Source of the DNA: Pogostemon cablin
Taxonomy: Eukaryota; Streptophyta; Magnoliopsida; Lamiales; Lamiaceae
Length of the DNA: 64,000 nucleotides
Assembly (NCBI GenBank): GCA_023678885.1
Contig: CM042970.1
Coordinates: 5,248,355 to 5,312,354 of the forward strand
Direction of reading: 5' to 3'
Shown: in pieces, positions 1 through 10,400 of the stretch
How the letters are laid out: each line of letters begins with the position of its first letter
Numbering within the stretch: position 1 is the first letter of the stretch
Translations under genes and position numbers: made by a program
The notes under the pieces: generated by a model
Database searches by the model: none
Told to the model about the DNA's origin: nothing
Seen by the model: the letters and a program-made list of their open reading frames with translations, nothing else

Positions 1-980
1 CGGAGACGAGGCCTTTCCAAGCTGTGGCGGCAACACGCCACCGACTCTCGCCACCTGTCTATATACCTCCTATGGCGATGTTTTATGGAGATCTACAATC
101 AACAGTGAGATCTGGAATGGAACGCTTGTCGGCTGATGGCGGAGGCAACAGACTGTTCAACATTCTTCTCCGGCGGTGTTGACGAGTAGATCCGGCGGTG
201 CAGATCTTTGGCAGTGTTTACCGACGATGAGTCGGCACCGACGAAGAGGATGCTTCCAACGATGGAGCAAGAGCTGTAAGTTTGTTGGTTTCTCAGTTTG
301 CAGTGGAGAACCCGTGGACGTGGGATGATGTGGCGAAGTGATTTGTATTAAAATTATTACGTGTTAATGCCACGTGAGTTTTACAAAATGGGTGCTGCCG
401 GAAAAATCACAAAATAAGGGCACCGATCAGCTTTAGAAAATTTTTTAATGAATTGGACTAAAATTGGATTCATTGAATTAATAGGACTAAAATTGAATTA
501 AAAAAGATTAAAATTAAAATGCTAAAAGTTGGAGGACCATTTGTTGGTTTGGTCATACTTAATGTACTATATGTGATCATTTCTCAATGTTTATTTAAGT
601 GATAAAACAGAGAAGAATGAGAGACAAGTGAAAGAACAAAGATACAAAAGAATAAGAGAGTGGAAGACAAAGACAAAGACAATGAGAATTGAAACGGCGT
701 TACTGCCCTAGTTGATGCCTTTAGCTATTAACCCAATGAACTTTAAAATTGGCTGACTTCCTTTTTTTGTTTTTTTTTTAAATGGGCCTAGACTTTAGTT
801 TAGCTTTATTATATATATTTTCGAATGATTATTTTAAAATATAATTAAAATAGATAAATTTAATTTTTTCGGTTGAACCGATTTTGGACCTCGAACTGTT
901 GTCTCCATCGATTTTGGTCTCCGATCCGGTTATGAAAACACTGAATTCGGGGGGAGGGACGGGGGCAAATAGTCGTCCCC
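1..980. mobile_element. Possible right part of a Mutator-type element cut by the window edge
   Basis: The stretch ending near 980 (gggggcaaatagtcgtcccc, 961-980) matches in reverse the terminal repeat of two other elements here (starts at 3,614 and 15,485), which share the core CTATTTGCACCCC or CTATTTACAC. Its inner side points left, so the element body would lie in 1-960 and its left end outside the window. Positions 1-300 are GC-rich and 300-900 AT-rich; I recognise no gene in either. Only one end is seen, so this is tentative. Confidence 0.3.
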
Positions 981-1268
981 TAAGCATATTTTACATATAT
1001 AATAATTATACTTTGCCACGTCTAACAAAGCGTCTCACTTAAAAAACGTTGCACAAGACTCTTTAATTATTACAAATTTTATTAATTAATTTTATAGTAC
1101 CACTTCCATGGGACTGGTTCTATAGATTTTCATAGAACCGGATCCATACATCATAATAATATATTAAAAGTGACAAGAGAATGAGAAGCATTGGACTATA
1201 ATATCTCTACTCAATTTCATTATTAGCCTACTTTACCATCCACTAATATTTTCCATAATTATTAGTAT

Positions 1269-1507
1269 AGCCCCCAGGGCATAGCTCAAGTGGTAGAGGG
1301 GAGGGTGGAAAGGCCTTCCAGCTGAGCTTGGTTGCTGCAGGGTGGGGGTTCGAATCCTGCCTTTGGCATGGATTTGGCCCATTGCAAGCACAAGTTTAAC
1401 AGTGAGCCCTCTCTATAAGCCACTTGAGGCACATCCTGCGATTTACCTCCTCCACCAATCCCCAGGGCAGGGGCGGTGGGGGCCCCTAATGGTGGGGTAC
1501 ACCATTT
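1269..1507 (+). mobile_element. tRNA-derived SINE with perfect 15-bp target-site duplication
   Basis: The 5' part carries an RNA polymerase III internal promoter: an A-box-like tagctcaagtgg at about 1,281 and a canonical B box ggttcgaatcc at about 1,348. A tRNA-unrelated body follows and ends in a GC-rich stretch. The element is flanked by identical direct repeats cataattattagtat at 1,254-1,268 and 1,508-1,522, the hallmark of LINE-mediated retroposition. The short open frames inside it are not genes. Family assignment among plant SINEs is not possible by eye. The perfect duplication suggests a fairly recent insertion. Confidence 0.85.
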
Positions 1508-1522
1508 CATAATTATTAGTAT

Positions 1523-1951
1523 TAACTAATTATTAATTAATGTCCAAACTTAAAGTGAATGTATCACGTATCTAATTAAATTTATATTAATTACAAATAA
1601 TGTTTTTTCACCCTCTTCAATTAAATAACATCCTCAAGACAAATGCCATCATAAACTTCACCTTCTACGGGAGTCTACGATTCCCCATCCTCCTCTTTTC
1701 AAGATTAATGTAGGTAATTCATAACATTTACATTTTAGTAGCAGTAGGTGTCCACTTTTGTTCTTTCTCAAGAATTTGAGTGTTTCAAGGGGAATATGAG
1801 AACTCTGTGATTGTTCTTTGGTTGAATGATCATTGTAAAATAAAAAATATTGTATACAAAGAGATCTTAATATGATTTGAAACAAAATACTATATTGATG
1901 TTATTCAATGATTAATTGTATATACTGAAGTTTAAAAGTAATTACTAAATA
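1523..1951. other. AT-rich intergenic stretch, nothing recognised
   Basis: Sequence between the SINE and the next MITE. It is AT-rich with no convincing coding signal on either strand and no clear terminal repeats. Confidence 0.5.
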
Positions 1952-2340
1952 CTCCCTCCGTCCCAAATTCATCTTCACATTTACTGTAGATACGGAGTTT
2001 AAGAAAAGATATTTTTTGACTTACTTTTAGGGTAGAATGATATTTTTGGTAATAAATAAATGATAAAGTATTTTATGTGTGTTAAAAAGATGATGACAAA
2101 TTGGGCAAAGGGTCAAATAAGCCCTCCACCTTATATCGCGAGATCAAGTAAGCCCTTGATCTTTTATTTTCTTCATTTAAGCCATTTTTGTTTTTAAATT
2201 AGATCAAAGAAACCCCTTACCTTTTTTTAATTAAAATAATGAAACCCAAATGCTAAAAATTGATGTAACGGTGTTACAACTGTGAATCTGTCATCCACAA
2301 TTTCCATCCGCTTTCCTTCTTTCATTTCCCAAAAATTGAT

Positions 2341-2529
2341 GATACGCAATGAACGCATCTGTAATATCTTGACCACCCAAATTCAAAAGTGAGATTTCTC
2401 CACCGGCATGAATTTTAGCCCAATCTATAACATTGTAAACTTTCCCCTGGATCGAAACCCACATATCACCAACCTGAGTGTGTTCTTCAGTTCGTCAGAG
2501 GTGACGTATTTCTTCTGCTGAATAGCCAT
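2341..2529 (-). pseudogene. Captured fragment of a delta-8 sphingolipid desaturase (N-terminal cytochrome b5 domain)
   Basis: Reading the minus strand from an ATG at 2,527-2,529 gives MAIQQKKYVTSDELKNT, then in a shifted frame VSIQGKVYNVIDWAKIHAGG and NLGGQDITDAFIAYH. This matches the start of plant SLD-type desaturases, whose N-terminal cytochrome b5 domain has the heme-binding HPGG motif; here it reads HAGG. The family desaturates the sphingolipid long-chain base in the ER. The piece ends after about 60 residues with no desaturase domain, and the frame is broken, so it cannot make the enzyme. Family is recognised with good confidence; the exact parent gene is not known. Confidence 0.75.
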
Positions 2530-2759
2530 TGCTAATAATGGCGGAAGAAAAACAAATAGATCAGATCGAAGGTACACAAATTTCACCAATAATAAAGGCA
2601 CAAAACCCCTCTTAATGATACAAATTGGAGTTTGGCTAAATGGAAAAAGAACCTGAAGCCCCCTCTTTCTCTCTCCTCTCACTCTAGATTGTAATCTTTA
2701 GACACAATACATAAATTTTTATTCCTGATTCTGCTTAGTGATAGGCCGCCGCCCCTTAA

Positions 2760-3281
2760 ATTGGGGGAAATTCTTTTCTTGAAAGATCCGTAGTGGAGGA
2801 ATTCGTACACGATAAAGCGAGGGCCCGATGATGCAATGCAATACCCCAGAAGTCGAACGAGGTACACGTGCTGGAGACTCGCTATAGCCACAACTTCGGA
2901 TTTGAAGATCATCTCGCCTCTCTCTTCTCCGATGTCGATCTGTTTCACCGCCACCGGAGTGCCGTCGCTCAGTATTCCTTTGTAGACGGCGCCGGATCTT
3001 CTGGGCCTAAGAGAGATCGGATTCCGTTGAGGGGCGGTGGCTTCCTCCAGTTAGCGGTGGCGGAACTTGGTGGGGACTCCGTCGACCTTATGCAGAAAAC
3101 TGAATTCAATCCTAAGCTCGCGACCTTGCGAATCAATCTGCCTCTCTAGCTGCTTCCGATAGCTGGTGTGACGGATTCGGAATATGAGAACCATCGGAAA
3201 AAATGGCAGCGATTGCAACTCCGAACATAAAAACAGAAAAATCTGAAAGTGAAAGGAATGAGAAAGAAATCGAGTTTTCAC
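2760..3281 (-). pseudogene. Captured fragment of a receptor-like kinase
   Basis: Minus-strand frames contain VDGVPTKFRHR, then after a stop and frame change SGAVYKGILSDGTPVAVKQI, then SEVVAIASLQHVYLVRLLGY and GPRFIVYEFLH. These are the juxtamembrane part, the altered glycine-rich loop, the VAVK ATP-binding lysine and the start of the N-lobe of an RLK/Pelle kinase, resembling the At5g20050 type. The stretch from 3,281 back to 3,160 would encode a hydrophobic segment upstream. The catalytic loop and C-lobe are absent. It is a non-functional captured fragment inside the Mutator-type element. Confidence 0.75.
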
Positions 3282-3879
3282 GTATCTAACGCCGTTGCAT
3301 AATATTTTAACGAAAGGGTTTCATTGTTTTATTTAAAAAAGAAGGGTTTCTTTTATCTCATTCAAAAACAAAAAGGATTTAAATAAAGAAAATAAAAAAT
3401 CAGGGCTTACTTGATCCCATGGTATAAGGTGGAGGGTCTATCCGACCTTTTGCTCATGAAAATTTGAAATTAAAATATGGTGGAGGGATATTAATTAGTT
3501 GTTTTTTCCTTTTATGGAAGTATGAAATTGATTTTGGGACGAATCAAAACGGAAAGTGTGAAGTTGAAGTTGGGACGGATGAAGTATAATATTTACTTAA
3601 ATAGTTCATAATTGAGGGCGGCTATTTGCACCCCTGAATATACTAAACGCACCCTATGAATCATCAAATTAAATTAATCTAAATGGATAAAAACATAAAT
3701 ATCCATTAATTATTTCTCCTGTAATTAATTTAAGAGTACATCATATTCTTCATTATTCATTCTTCCACCACAAGCATCTCAACTCTAATCTCAATCACGC
3801 TCACCATTGATAGCATCAAGATTCAAGAACAAACACCCATCACCGACCTAAAATAAATAGGTCATTCGTTTGGAAATAG

Positions 3880-3973
3880 ATTCAGTTCCAGTAATTCAAC
3901 CATCTCGATCCAAATCAGCCCTTTGGAAATACTCCTCGAATTTCTCCATATTAACTGCTCCCGCTGCCGCCAT
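3880..3973 (-). pseudogene. Captured fragment of an EH/EF-hand domain protein
   Basis: From an ATG at 3,971-3,973 on the minus strand the translation is MAAAGAVNMEKFEEYFQRAD, then LDRDG, a stop codon and ITGTES. This fits the first EF-hand-like helix and DxDxDG loop of plant EH-domain endocytic adaptors (AtEH1/Pan1 type, N-terminal pattern FEAYFKRADLDGDG). Only about 30 codons are present and a stop interrupts the loop. It lies between the terminal repeats of the Mutator-type element and is best read as captured first-exon sequence. Confidence 0.65.
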
Positions 3974-4193
3974 TTATCCCTTTCCAAGACCCCAGATCAC
4001 CGAATTACATAGGGACCAATTACATAGAATTTGAAGAAAGTCAACCGAGCCCTAGTTAAGTTCTACTCCTTCGAAGGGAGGCTACCCAATTCTGTGAAAT
4101 TGAAGGTCGTAGGAAGTGGGCAAACTCTAATTGAATTTGGGGAATTCAATTCAATGATTATGAGTACAGAGAGGCATTAATGGTGATTCTAAG

Positions 4194-5096
4194 TAGGGGT
4201 GGACGGTATGGTATACCAAAGTTTTTGAGTTATACCGTATATCATACCTAAAATATCGGTATTAGAAAAGTCATACCTTTACCATACCAAAAGTTTCGGT
4301 ATATCATAGTTCGGTATACCGAAACTTCGGTATAAGAAAATGGCATACCTTTTGTTTACCAATATTTAAGTACTCTCTCTGTTCTATTTCAATTTTTACA
4401 TATTTCTATTTTGGTCGTCTCATTTCAATCTTTACGTTTTCCTTTTTTGTATATGGGACCCACTTATAATAATTAATATATTACCATTGGACTCACATTC
4501 AATACTATTACACATACCCACTTTACATTAAATATTATATTTTTTCACCAACTATCTATTAAAATATTATACTTTATTAATCAATGTGCAAAAATCAAAT
4601 TTAAGCATTGAAACGTTCAAATTTAAAAACACCAATAAAACAAAATAAAGGTAAGAGTTTAATCCTAGTGAGTGATTGGTGTACCTGATAACGATTAAGT
4701 TCTAAATTAATTAATAATTAATACACACTCTTAGATTAAAATTAAAATAAAAATAATTATAATTATACTCTAAATTTAAAATAATAAACTCTATAGTGCT
4801 TACACGAATGTTCTCCAAAATTACACTAAATTCAATGATAGGTCAATAATTTTAATATATTAGAATTTCTTTTAAGTATATGTCTTACTAAAATAATTTA
4901 CGGTATTTCGGTATATATCAAAATACCGCGGTTTTAAAATTTTGCATACCTTTACCGTACCAAAAAATTCAATATGGTATCATACATTACCAAAAATTTC
5001 GTTATACCTAAAATTTCGGTAAGTTCGGTATTTTTCGATATGGTAAGTGCGGTATACCGAAATTTTGGTATTTCTTCCCAGCCCTAATTCTGAGTG
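4194..5096. mobile_element. Non-autonomous hAT-type element nested in the Pack-MULE
   Basis: Starts TAGGGGTGGACGG and ends, read in reverse, TAGGGCTGGGAAG. Flanked by 8-bp duplications attctaag (4,186-4,193) and attctgag (5,097-5,104), one mismatch. The subterminal regions on both sides are full of the palindromic-like motif cggtatacc/ggtataccg, typical of clustered transposase-binding motifs in hAT elements. No transposase frame is present. A Stowaway-like left end is visible near 4,369 without a clear partner. Confidence 0.8.
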
Positions 5097-5365
5097 CCAT
5101 TTATCAACAAATTGATGTATTTATTTTAGGTCAGTGATGGGTGCTTGTTCTTGACGCTGTCAATGGTGAGCGTGATTGAAATCAGACTGAGAATGTTTGT
5201 GCTGGAAGAATGAAGAACGAAGAATACGATGTTCTCTTTTAATTGAAGGAGAAATAATTCAAGGGTATTTATGTCTTTATCAATTTAGATTAATTTAATT
5301 GATGATTTATGGGGTACATTTATTTAGTATATTTGGGAGTACAAATAGCTGCCCCCTTCATAATT

Positions 5366-5967
5366 ATGTTGAGAAATAAAAAACTTTTCACAAGAATAAA
5401 ATTCCAGAATAAAAAATAGGAGCAAAAAAAAAACACATTACAAACTATGACATGCATGCGACATGCAACACACATCTTGAAAACTAGCCATCCTAAATTT
5501 AGACTAAAAAATCGAAAACGAACATAGCCTTAGAATTTCAAAGTTATAATCTTGCTTTCTTAATTTTTTTTTTTTTTTAAATTAATGGAGAAGATTGATG
5601 AATGTGTATTATCTTGATTTCTTACTTTTATTTTGTAATGGAGAAGAAATTTTATTAGGGATTGATGAATTTGTATATAGTGCTATCTAATTTAATAAAC
5701 TTATAAAGGACAAGTTATATGATTTGTTAGTTTCTCCTTTAGTTTAAGGTTTTTTTTTCTTCCCTCTTCTCTCTAGTATTTTTGTGTAGGGAAATATGTG
5801 CAATTGTATTCAATTGAATTTATTTAGTAGGAAAAACAATTGAATGTTTTTAATTTATGGATTGAAACTTGAATGTTTGGGGCATATTTCTTTTTAATGT
5901 GGGGTAATTTGGTAACTTCATATTTTACTCATGTTCTGGAACAATTTTCCTATTTCATTTTGATCTA
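5366..5967. other. AT-rich intergenic stretch, nothing recognised
   Basis: Poly-A and poly-T rich sequence with no credible gene. The small open frames here show no family resemblance. Confidence 0.5.
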
Positions 5968-6190
5968 CTCCCTCCAACCAACCAAAGAGACCCTTTTTTT
6001 CATTTTAGGCGTCCCACTTAAAGGGTTTTCTTCTTGTTTTACACACATAGAACCCAAACACACCCACTAATACAATTAAAATGCAGACTCACACTCTCAT
6101 TAATACAACTACCCATCATACATACATTAAATAATAATATTAATTCACGTGCAAAAAATAAATACAACCCTTTAAATGGGACGGAAAGAG
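5968..6190. mobile_element. Stowaway-type MITE
   Basis: Left end CTCCCTCCAACC after TA at 5,966-5,967. Right end read in reverse CTCTTTCCGTCCC, followed by TA at 6,191-6,192. Length 223 bp, no coding capacity. Confidence 0.75.
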
Positions 6191-6306
6191 TATTTCTTTC
6201 TGAAAGTTGACCCTACACTTCCATTAATATTCTAAATATTTTTAGAAAATTATAACTATTGTTATCCTTTTTATTTTAGAAGGAAGGGCAATATCATAAA
6301 ATAACA

Positions 6307-6664
6307 CTCTTCGTTCTATTTCCATCTTCTCACATTTACGGTAGATACATGAAAATTTATGTGGTAATTTTGAATGATAAATAAATTATAAAGAATTTAT
6401 GTGATAATTTCGAATAATAAATAAATTATAAAGTATGTAATGAAAATTTATGTTATAATTTTTAATGATAAATAATTTATAAAGAATTTATGTGGTAATT
6501 TCGAATAATAAATAAATTATAAAGTATGTAATGAGAAGAATTGACAAATTTGAAATTCAAATGCACTTAAACAGATAGTAGTTAAGTGTTGTTTCCTTTT
6601 ATAGAAGTGTGAAGTTAAAGTTGAGACAGAGTAAAACAAAAGTGTGAAGTTGAGACAAAGGGAG
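6307..6664. mobile_element. Stowaway-type MITE with internal 91-bp tandem duplication
   Basis: Ends CTCTTCGTTCTATTTCC and, read in reverse, CTCCCTTTGTCTCAAC; TA follows on the right, and the left TA is mutated to CA. Between about 6,345 and 6,531 a 91-bp unit is present twice (for example aagaatttatgtg at 6,391 and 6,482, and aagtatgtaa at 6,431 and 6,522). It is related to the split MITE at 1,952-3,584. Confidence 0.7.
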
Positions 6665-6734
6665 TACAATAACTACTCATTGCACATAAACTAATAATAT
6701 TCCTTAATATAAGTGCGGAAAAAAATCAAATATA

Positions 6735-7049
6735 CACCCTCCGTCTCGTTTCAAACTTTACATTTGCTTTCTGCACGGAGATTAAGGAGTATAATATTTT
6801 ATTGTGGAGTGAGGTGAGATAAATAATACTCCCTCTGTCCCGAAATTTTTTGCAAACTTCCTTTGTAATTCCGGGACGGATGGAGTAATATTTTAATGTA
6901 AAGTGGGTAGGTGTATTAGTGTTGGATGTGGGTCCCATGCTGATATATTAATTGTTTTAGGTGAGACTCATATACCAAAAAATGATATAAATATTGAAAT
7001 GTGACGTCCAAAATAGAAATATGTAAATATTTAAATGGGATGGAGGGAG
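6735..7049. mobile_element. Stowaway-type MITE containing a second, 57-bp MITE
   Basis: Left end CACCCTCCGTCTCG after TA; right end read in reverse CTCCCTCCATCCC, followed by TA at 7,050-7,051. It is homologous to the uninterrupted MITE at 57,193-57,439. Comparison shows that aaataatattt is continuous there and interrupted here by a short insert at 6,839-6,895. Confidence 0.8.
6839..6895. mobile_element. 57-bp Stowaway-like mini-MITE nested in another MITE
   Basis: The insert begins CTCCCTCTGTCCCG and ends, in reverse, CTCCATCCGTCCCGG, with TA on both sides (6,837-6,838 and 6,896-6,897). Terminal repeats make up about half its length. The empty site is preserved in the relative at 57,193-57,439. 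Confidence 0.75.
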
Positions 7050-7423
7050 TATACATAAACGATGGAATTGAATAACATCCTAATGTATCTTGCATATTAT
7101 TCATGAAAACAAAATAAATGTTACTGCACTTATCATGGACCTTATTCCTTAGAGCAAATGTAGGAATTTAAAAGTACTGTTAAAAACAACATATAATTAC
7201 AATTACTATTTTCTATACAAGAAATAAGTATTGGAGTATATTTCATTCACTATATATCGTATGCATGGAGAGACACAGTAAGCTAATCTCACACAATTTT
7301 TTGTGTGGTTTCAAGAAGGTGCAAAGTAGTAACAAGTTAGATTGTACAAATGAAGAAAACAGTAATTAAAGCTTGACTTAAATTATACCAACACCATATT
7401 TATATGAAAGTCACTTGTAAATG

Positions 7424-10400
7424 TTACCTCCTTGGCTTTGAACTTATGTTGATCCTCTGATCCCGCAGCATATTCAAATTGGGAGCCAGTAGTCGCGTAT
7501 ACCGATCAAAGTAAAGAAGCTGCTTCATAAGAAGCGCAAACTCTCGAGGAAATCTCAAGCCATAAGATTCACTGAGTCGGACCTATTTAACACGACAATT
7601 CAAGAACTAACTTACAGAGAGAAAAGATGCCAACAGGAAGCAATGCAAATAAACGAATGGGATTGATCTCTTTGGACAAACACCATTTTTTCCACTTTAC
7701 AATGGTACACATTTCTCATATCAAGGAGTGTGAATCAGATTCTACTTAATCCAATGTATACTTTCTGTATTAAAAAAAAAGGTTCACAAAAGTTTGATCC
7801 GGATTTGGCCAAGTGTTTATCTGCTAAAGGTGTTGGGTGTTCCAACATGTTTGTGATCGAATAGATAGTTCTATGAATGAAAGATTTCTAGGAAAGTTAT
7901 ACCCTAATCAGCATTCAAACACATTTAAACAAGTGACTGATATTGTTATGCATTGGATGTTAAGTTTCCGATGTGCATCATAGATAGGAATAAAATGTTT
8001 AGTTAGTTACCAAAGACTTACCAATTCAAGAAACAATGCGTTCGCTTGTCTCTCGTCAACTAAAACATTAGCCGAAATTGCAGTTGCATTTGTGTTCGGT
8101 TCTCTGGCTGCAGCAACAATGATTTCAGTGTCCAAATCCTGTACCAAGACATCAGACATCAGACATCAGGAGTGATCTCACCTCATCCACATTTTTCTTT
8201 CTCATACTACTACGAACTAGAGGAATGTCAGGACATGTTCAGCAATAATTTTATGGATGCAGCAGTTCATTAAAACTCAGCAGAAGAGCTTAAAGCTATA
8301 AAATATTGTTTTGTAATTTATACTTTCCAGCAAGGGCTTGAAAGGTTCAAAGTTAAGCTTGTAAGCTGCAGAATACTAGATCCACTCTTTCTAACAACTT
8401 ATAAGCCCTCTTATCAGAACATTGAGATGTAAAAATATAGGGGAAAAAACCCTATTTGATAATTTGTGCTACATGGATACGTGAATAGAACTTTTTAAAC
8501 TGCAATGAACATATATATATTAATAATAGCTATAAGGAGATTTCAATAGAAAAATAAATAGCTAAGGAAAATATCAAGAATGATATTATTTATTCTGATA
8601 ATATTTGAAAAATTGCAGGACATATAAAATTACGAGTGTAGAAACATTTTCGGTCAATAAATTACAGTAAATTATAATACAAAATAAAATGCAAAATATA
8701 CTGACTAATTTTATAAAATTTTTAGTCATCAAGCGGAAAGAACTTCACAATTGCTCGTTTTTACCCAATGAACTTTTACTTTAAAATCAATTAATTTCCA
8801 CTTCCTTTCAACTATGTTGGCAATACTTGAAATATTTATTTGAGAAATAAATGTCATTAAACCAGTTATGTACATAACTACAATAGCATCATCCCACTTT
8901 TACTCTTCATGCTCCATGAATTTAATTCCTCTCCGTAATTTTGAGAATGCTTTTAAAGTTTTTTATATAAAAAGCAAGTAATGAATAGTTATGGCAAAAT
9001 TTGATAGAGACCGTCGCAGGGTATCTAATGTATCACTTTTTTCCTTATAGGTTATCACATTTCATTTTTAGGAATAATAAGGTCTCACTTTTCTATTAAA
9101 ATCATGGGTAAATTACCAGAACCCCCCTCGAGGTTTGTTCAAATTACCAAATAAACCACGTGGTTAGAAAAATTACCAATTACCCCCTTTAAAAAACATT
9201 TTTTAAAAAAAATAGTAAAATTTAAAAATACAATATTAAATATATGGGTCTTGATGTCATTTACATTCTTCTTTATTTTAAGAAAAAATGTATTTTTATT
9301 AATGTACAAATAAAAAACAAGTTAAAGGGGGTAATTGGTAATTTTTCAAACCACGTGGTTTATTTGGTAGTTTGGACAAACCTCTCGGGGGGGGGGGGGG
9401 GGGGGGGGGGAGGGTTTGGTAATTTACCCTAAAATCATCACTCTTTATCCATCTCACAAAATGAGTTCAATGAGACAGTCTCACACAAACTTACTTAATA
9501 TTTATTTAAATTACTATGATGGTGTCACACCTAATAAAAAGTTTTTGAGTACCAAACACCTTAATAGCTTATAGGCTCTCCATGATCTTATGTATCCAAA
9601 CACTTCAAGAACTTGAATCAAAATTAAGAAACAAGAGTCCAAAAAATGTTCTAATGTACTTCTAAGCTCTTTTTTTGTAGGCTTACCCAAAAGCCCTACC
9701 AAGCTTTTCGTGTGCTTAATGTTTTGAGGATCAATATAGTTGAGCTTTAACTCAACTGGATATTTCACTGCCATTCATGCATCTTGATCACCAGTGAAGA
9801 AAATGCTCAAATGTTGGATATCAGATATGGCTCTTCCAGTTAAACTAATTATCGTTGGTACCTCAACTCTAAAACATGGGGAGACATAGAATTCTAAATC
9901 TATTACTTAATATCAGATAAAAAAAGATCATGTAAGCAAACTAAACTCTTGCCTGTATGGAGGAAAATATCTTTTCCAAATCTCTTGCAAAGGCCCCAGC
10001 ATCTACATTTCTACTCGTGGCACCCATATCAATTAAGGAAGACGCCATTGACTCATATTCTCCAGTTGCTAGTGATTCCAGAAATACTTCCATAGCAGCC
10101 CATGTTTTGGGAGAGATCCGACCCACAATTCCTGTTCAGTATGAATACAAAGGCCACAAAGTAATTTGATCCAGAAACTGTATGAATGGCAAAATCAAAT
10201 ATAAATCCAAAATTCAAAACACTTATTTGTTATGTGATAAGAGTTAAAAAATTAGTATAAAAATCCAAATATGCACCATTTTCAGTAAAGACCTGAGAGT
10301 TTCAACAATCAGTAAATGTAAACTAAAACCACTAGAGGGAAAAATCTGTGTATATACCAAAGTCAAGGAACCCAATGCGGCCATCACGCAGTAACCAAAG

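Larger units (their letters stand above)
2103..3455 (-). mobile_element. Pack-MULE-like element carrying two host-gene fragments
   Basis: Terminal inverted repeats of roughly 150 bp start GGGCAAAGGGTCAAATAAGC on the left and GAGCAAAAGGTCGGATAGAC on the right when read inward. Flanks are tgacaaatt (left) and tgaaaatt (right), consistent with a 9-bp duplication that has lost one base. No transposase is present. The interior holds pieces of two unrelated genes (desaturase cytochrome b5 domain and receptor-like kinase), both read on the minus strand. Long terminal repeats, a 9-bp duplication and captured exons fit the Pack-MULE class of Mutator elements. Confidence 0.75.
1952..3584. mobile_element. 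Stowaway-type MITE split by a nested Mutator-type element
   Basis: The left end CTCCCTCCGTCCC (from 1,952) follows a TA. The right end, read in reverse, gives CTTCATCCGTCCC and stops at 3,584 before TATAAT, so the element has TA duplications and Stowaway-like terminal repeats. The two halves are 1,952-2,102 and 3,456-3,584. The sequence across the break resembles the uninterrupted relative at 6,307-6,664 (gacaaatttgaaatt), which shows where the inner element landed. Confidence 0.75.
3614..5356. mobile_element. Pack-MULE-like element with perfect 9-bp target duplication
   Basis: Terminal inverted repeats of about 250 bp occupy 3,614-3,860 and about 5,105-5,356; ends read GAGGGCGGCTATTTGCACCC and GGGGGCAGCTATTTGTAC. 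Identical flanks ttcataatt lie at 3,605-3,613 and 5,357-5,365. The interior contains an EH-domain gene fragment (minus strand) and a nested hAT-type element at 4,194-5,096. Without the nested insert the element is about 830 bp. No transposase is visible. Confidence 0.85.
9006..9495. mobile_element. MITE of the GAGACCGTC family, interrupted by a Mutator-type MITE
   Basis: Left end region gagaccgtcgcaggg (about 9,007) and right end region gagacagtctcacac (about 9,471) are imperfect inverted copies, and the pattern is shared with elements at about 16,872-17,095 and 62,826-63,537. It lies in the intron between exons 9 and 10 of the ABC1K9-like gene and holds the 324-bp element at 9,106-9,429. Boundaries are approximate. 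Confidence 0.5.

Noticed and set aside
1269..1360. A functional tRNA gene
   Set aside because: A and B boxes are present but the sequence does not fold as a complete cloverleaf with acceptor stem, and it continues into a SINE body with target duplications.
1286..1510. 74-codon minus-strand open frame
   Set aside because: It lies wholly inside the SINE and reads against its pol III promoter; composition-driven.
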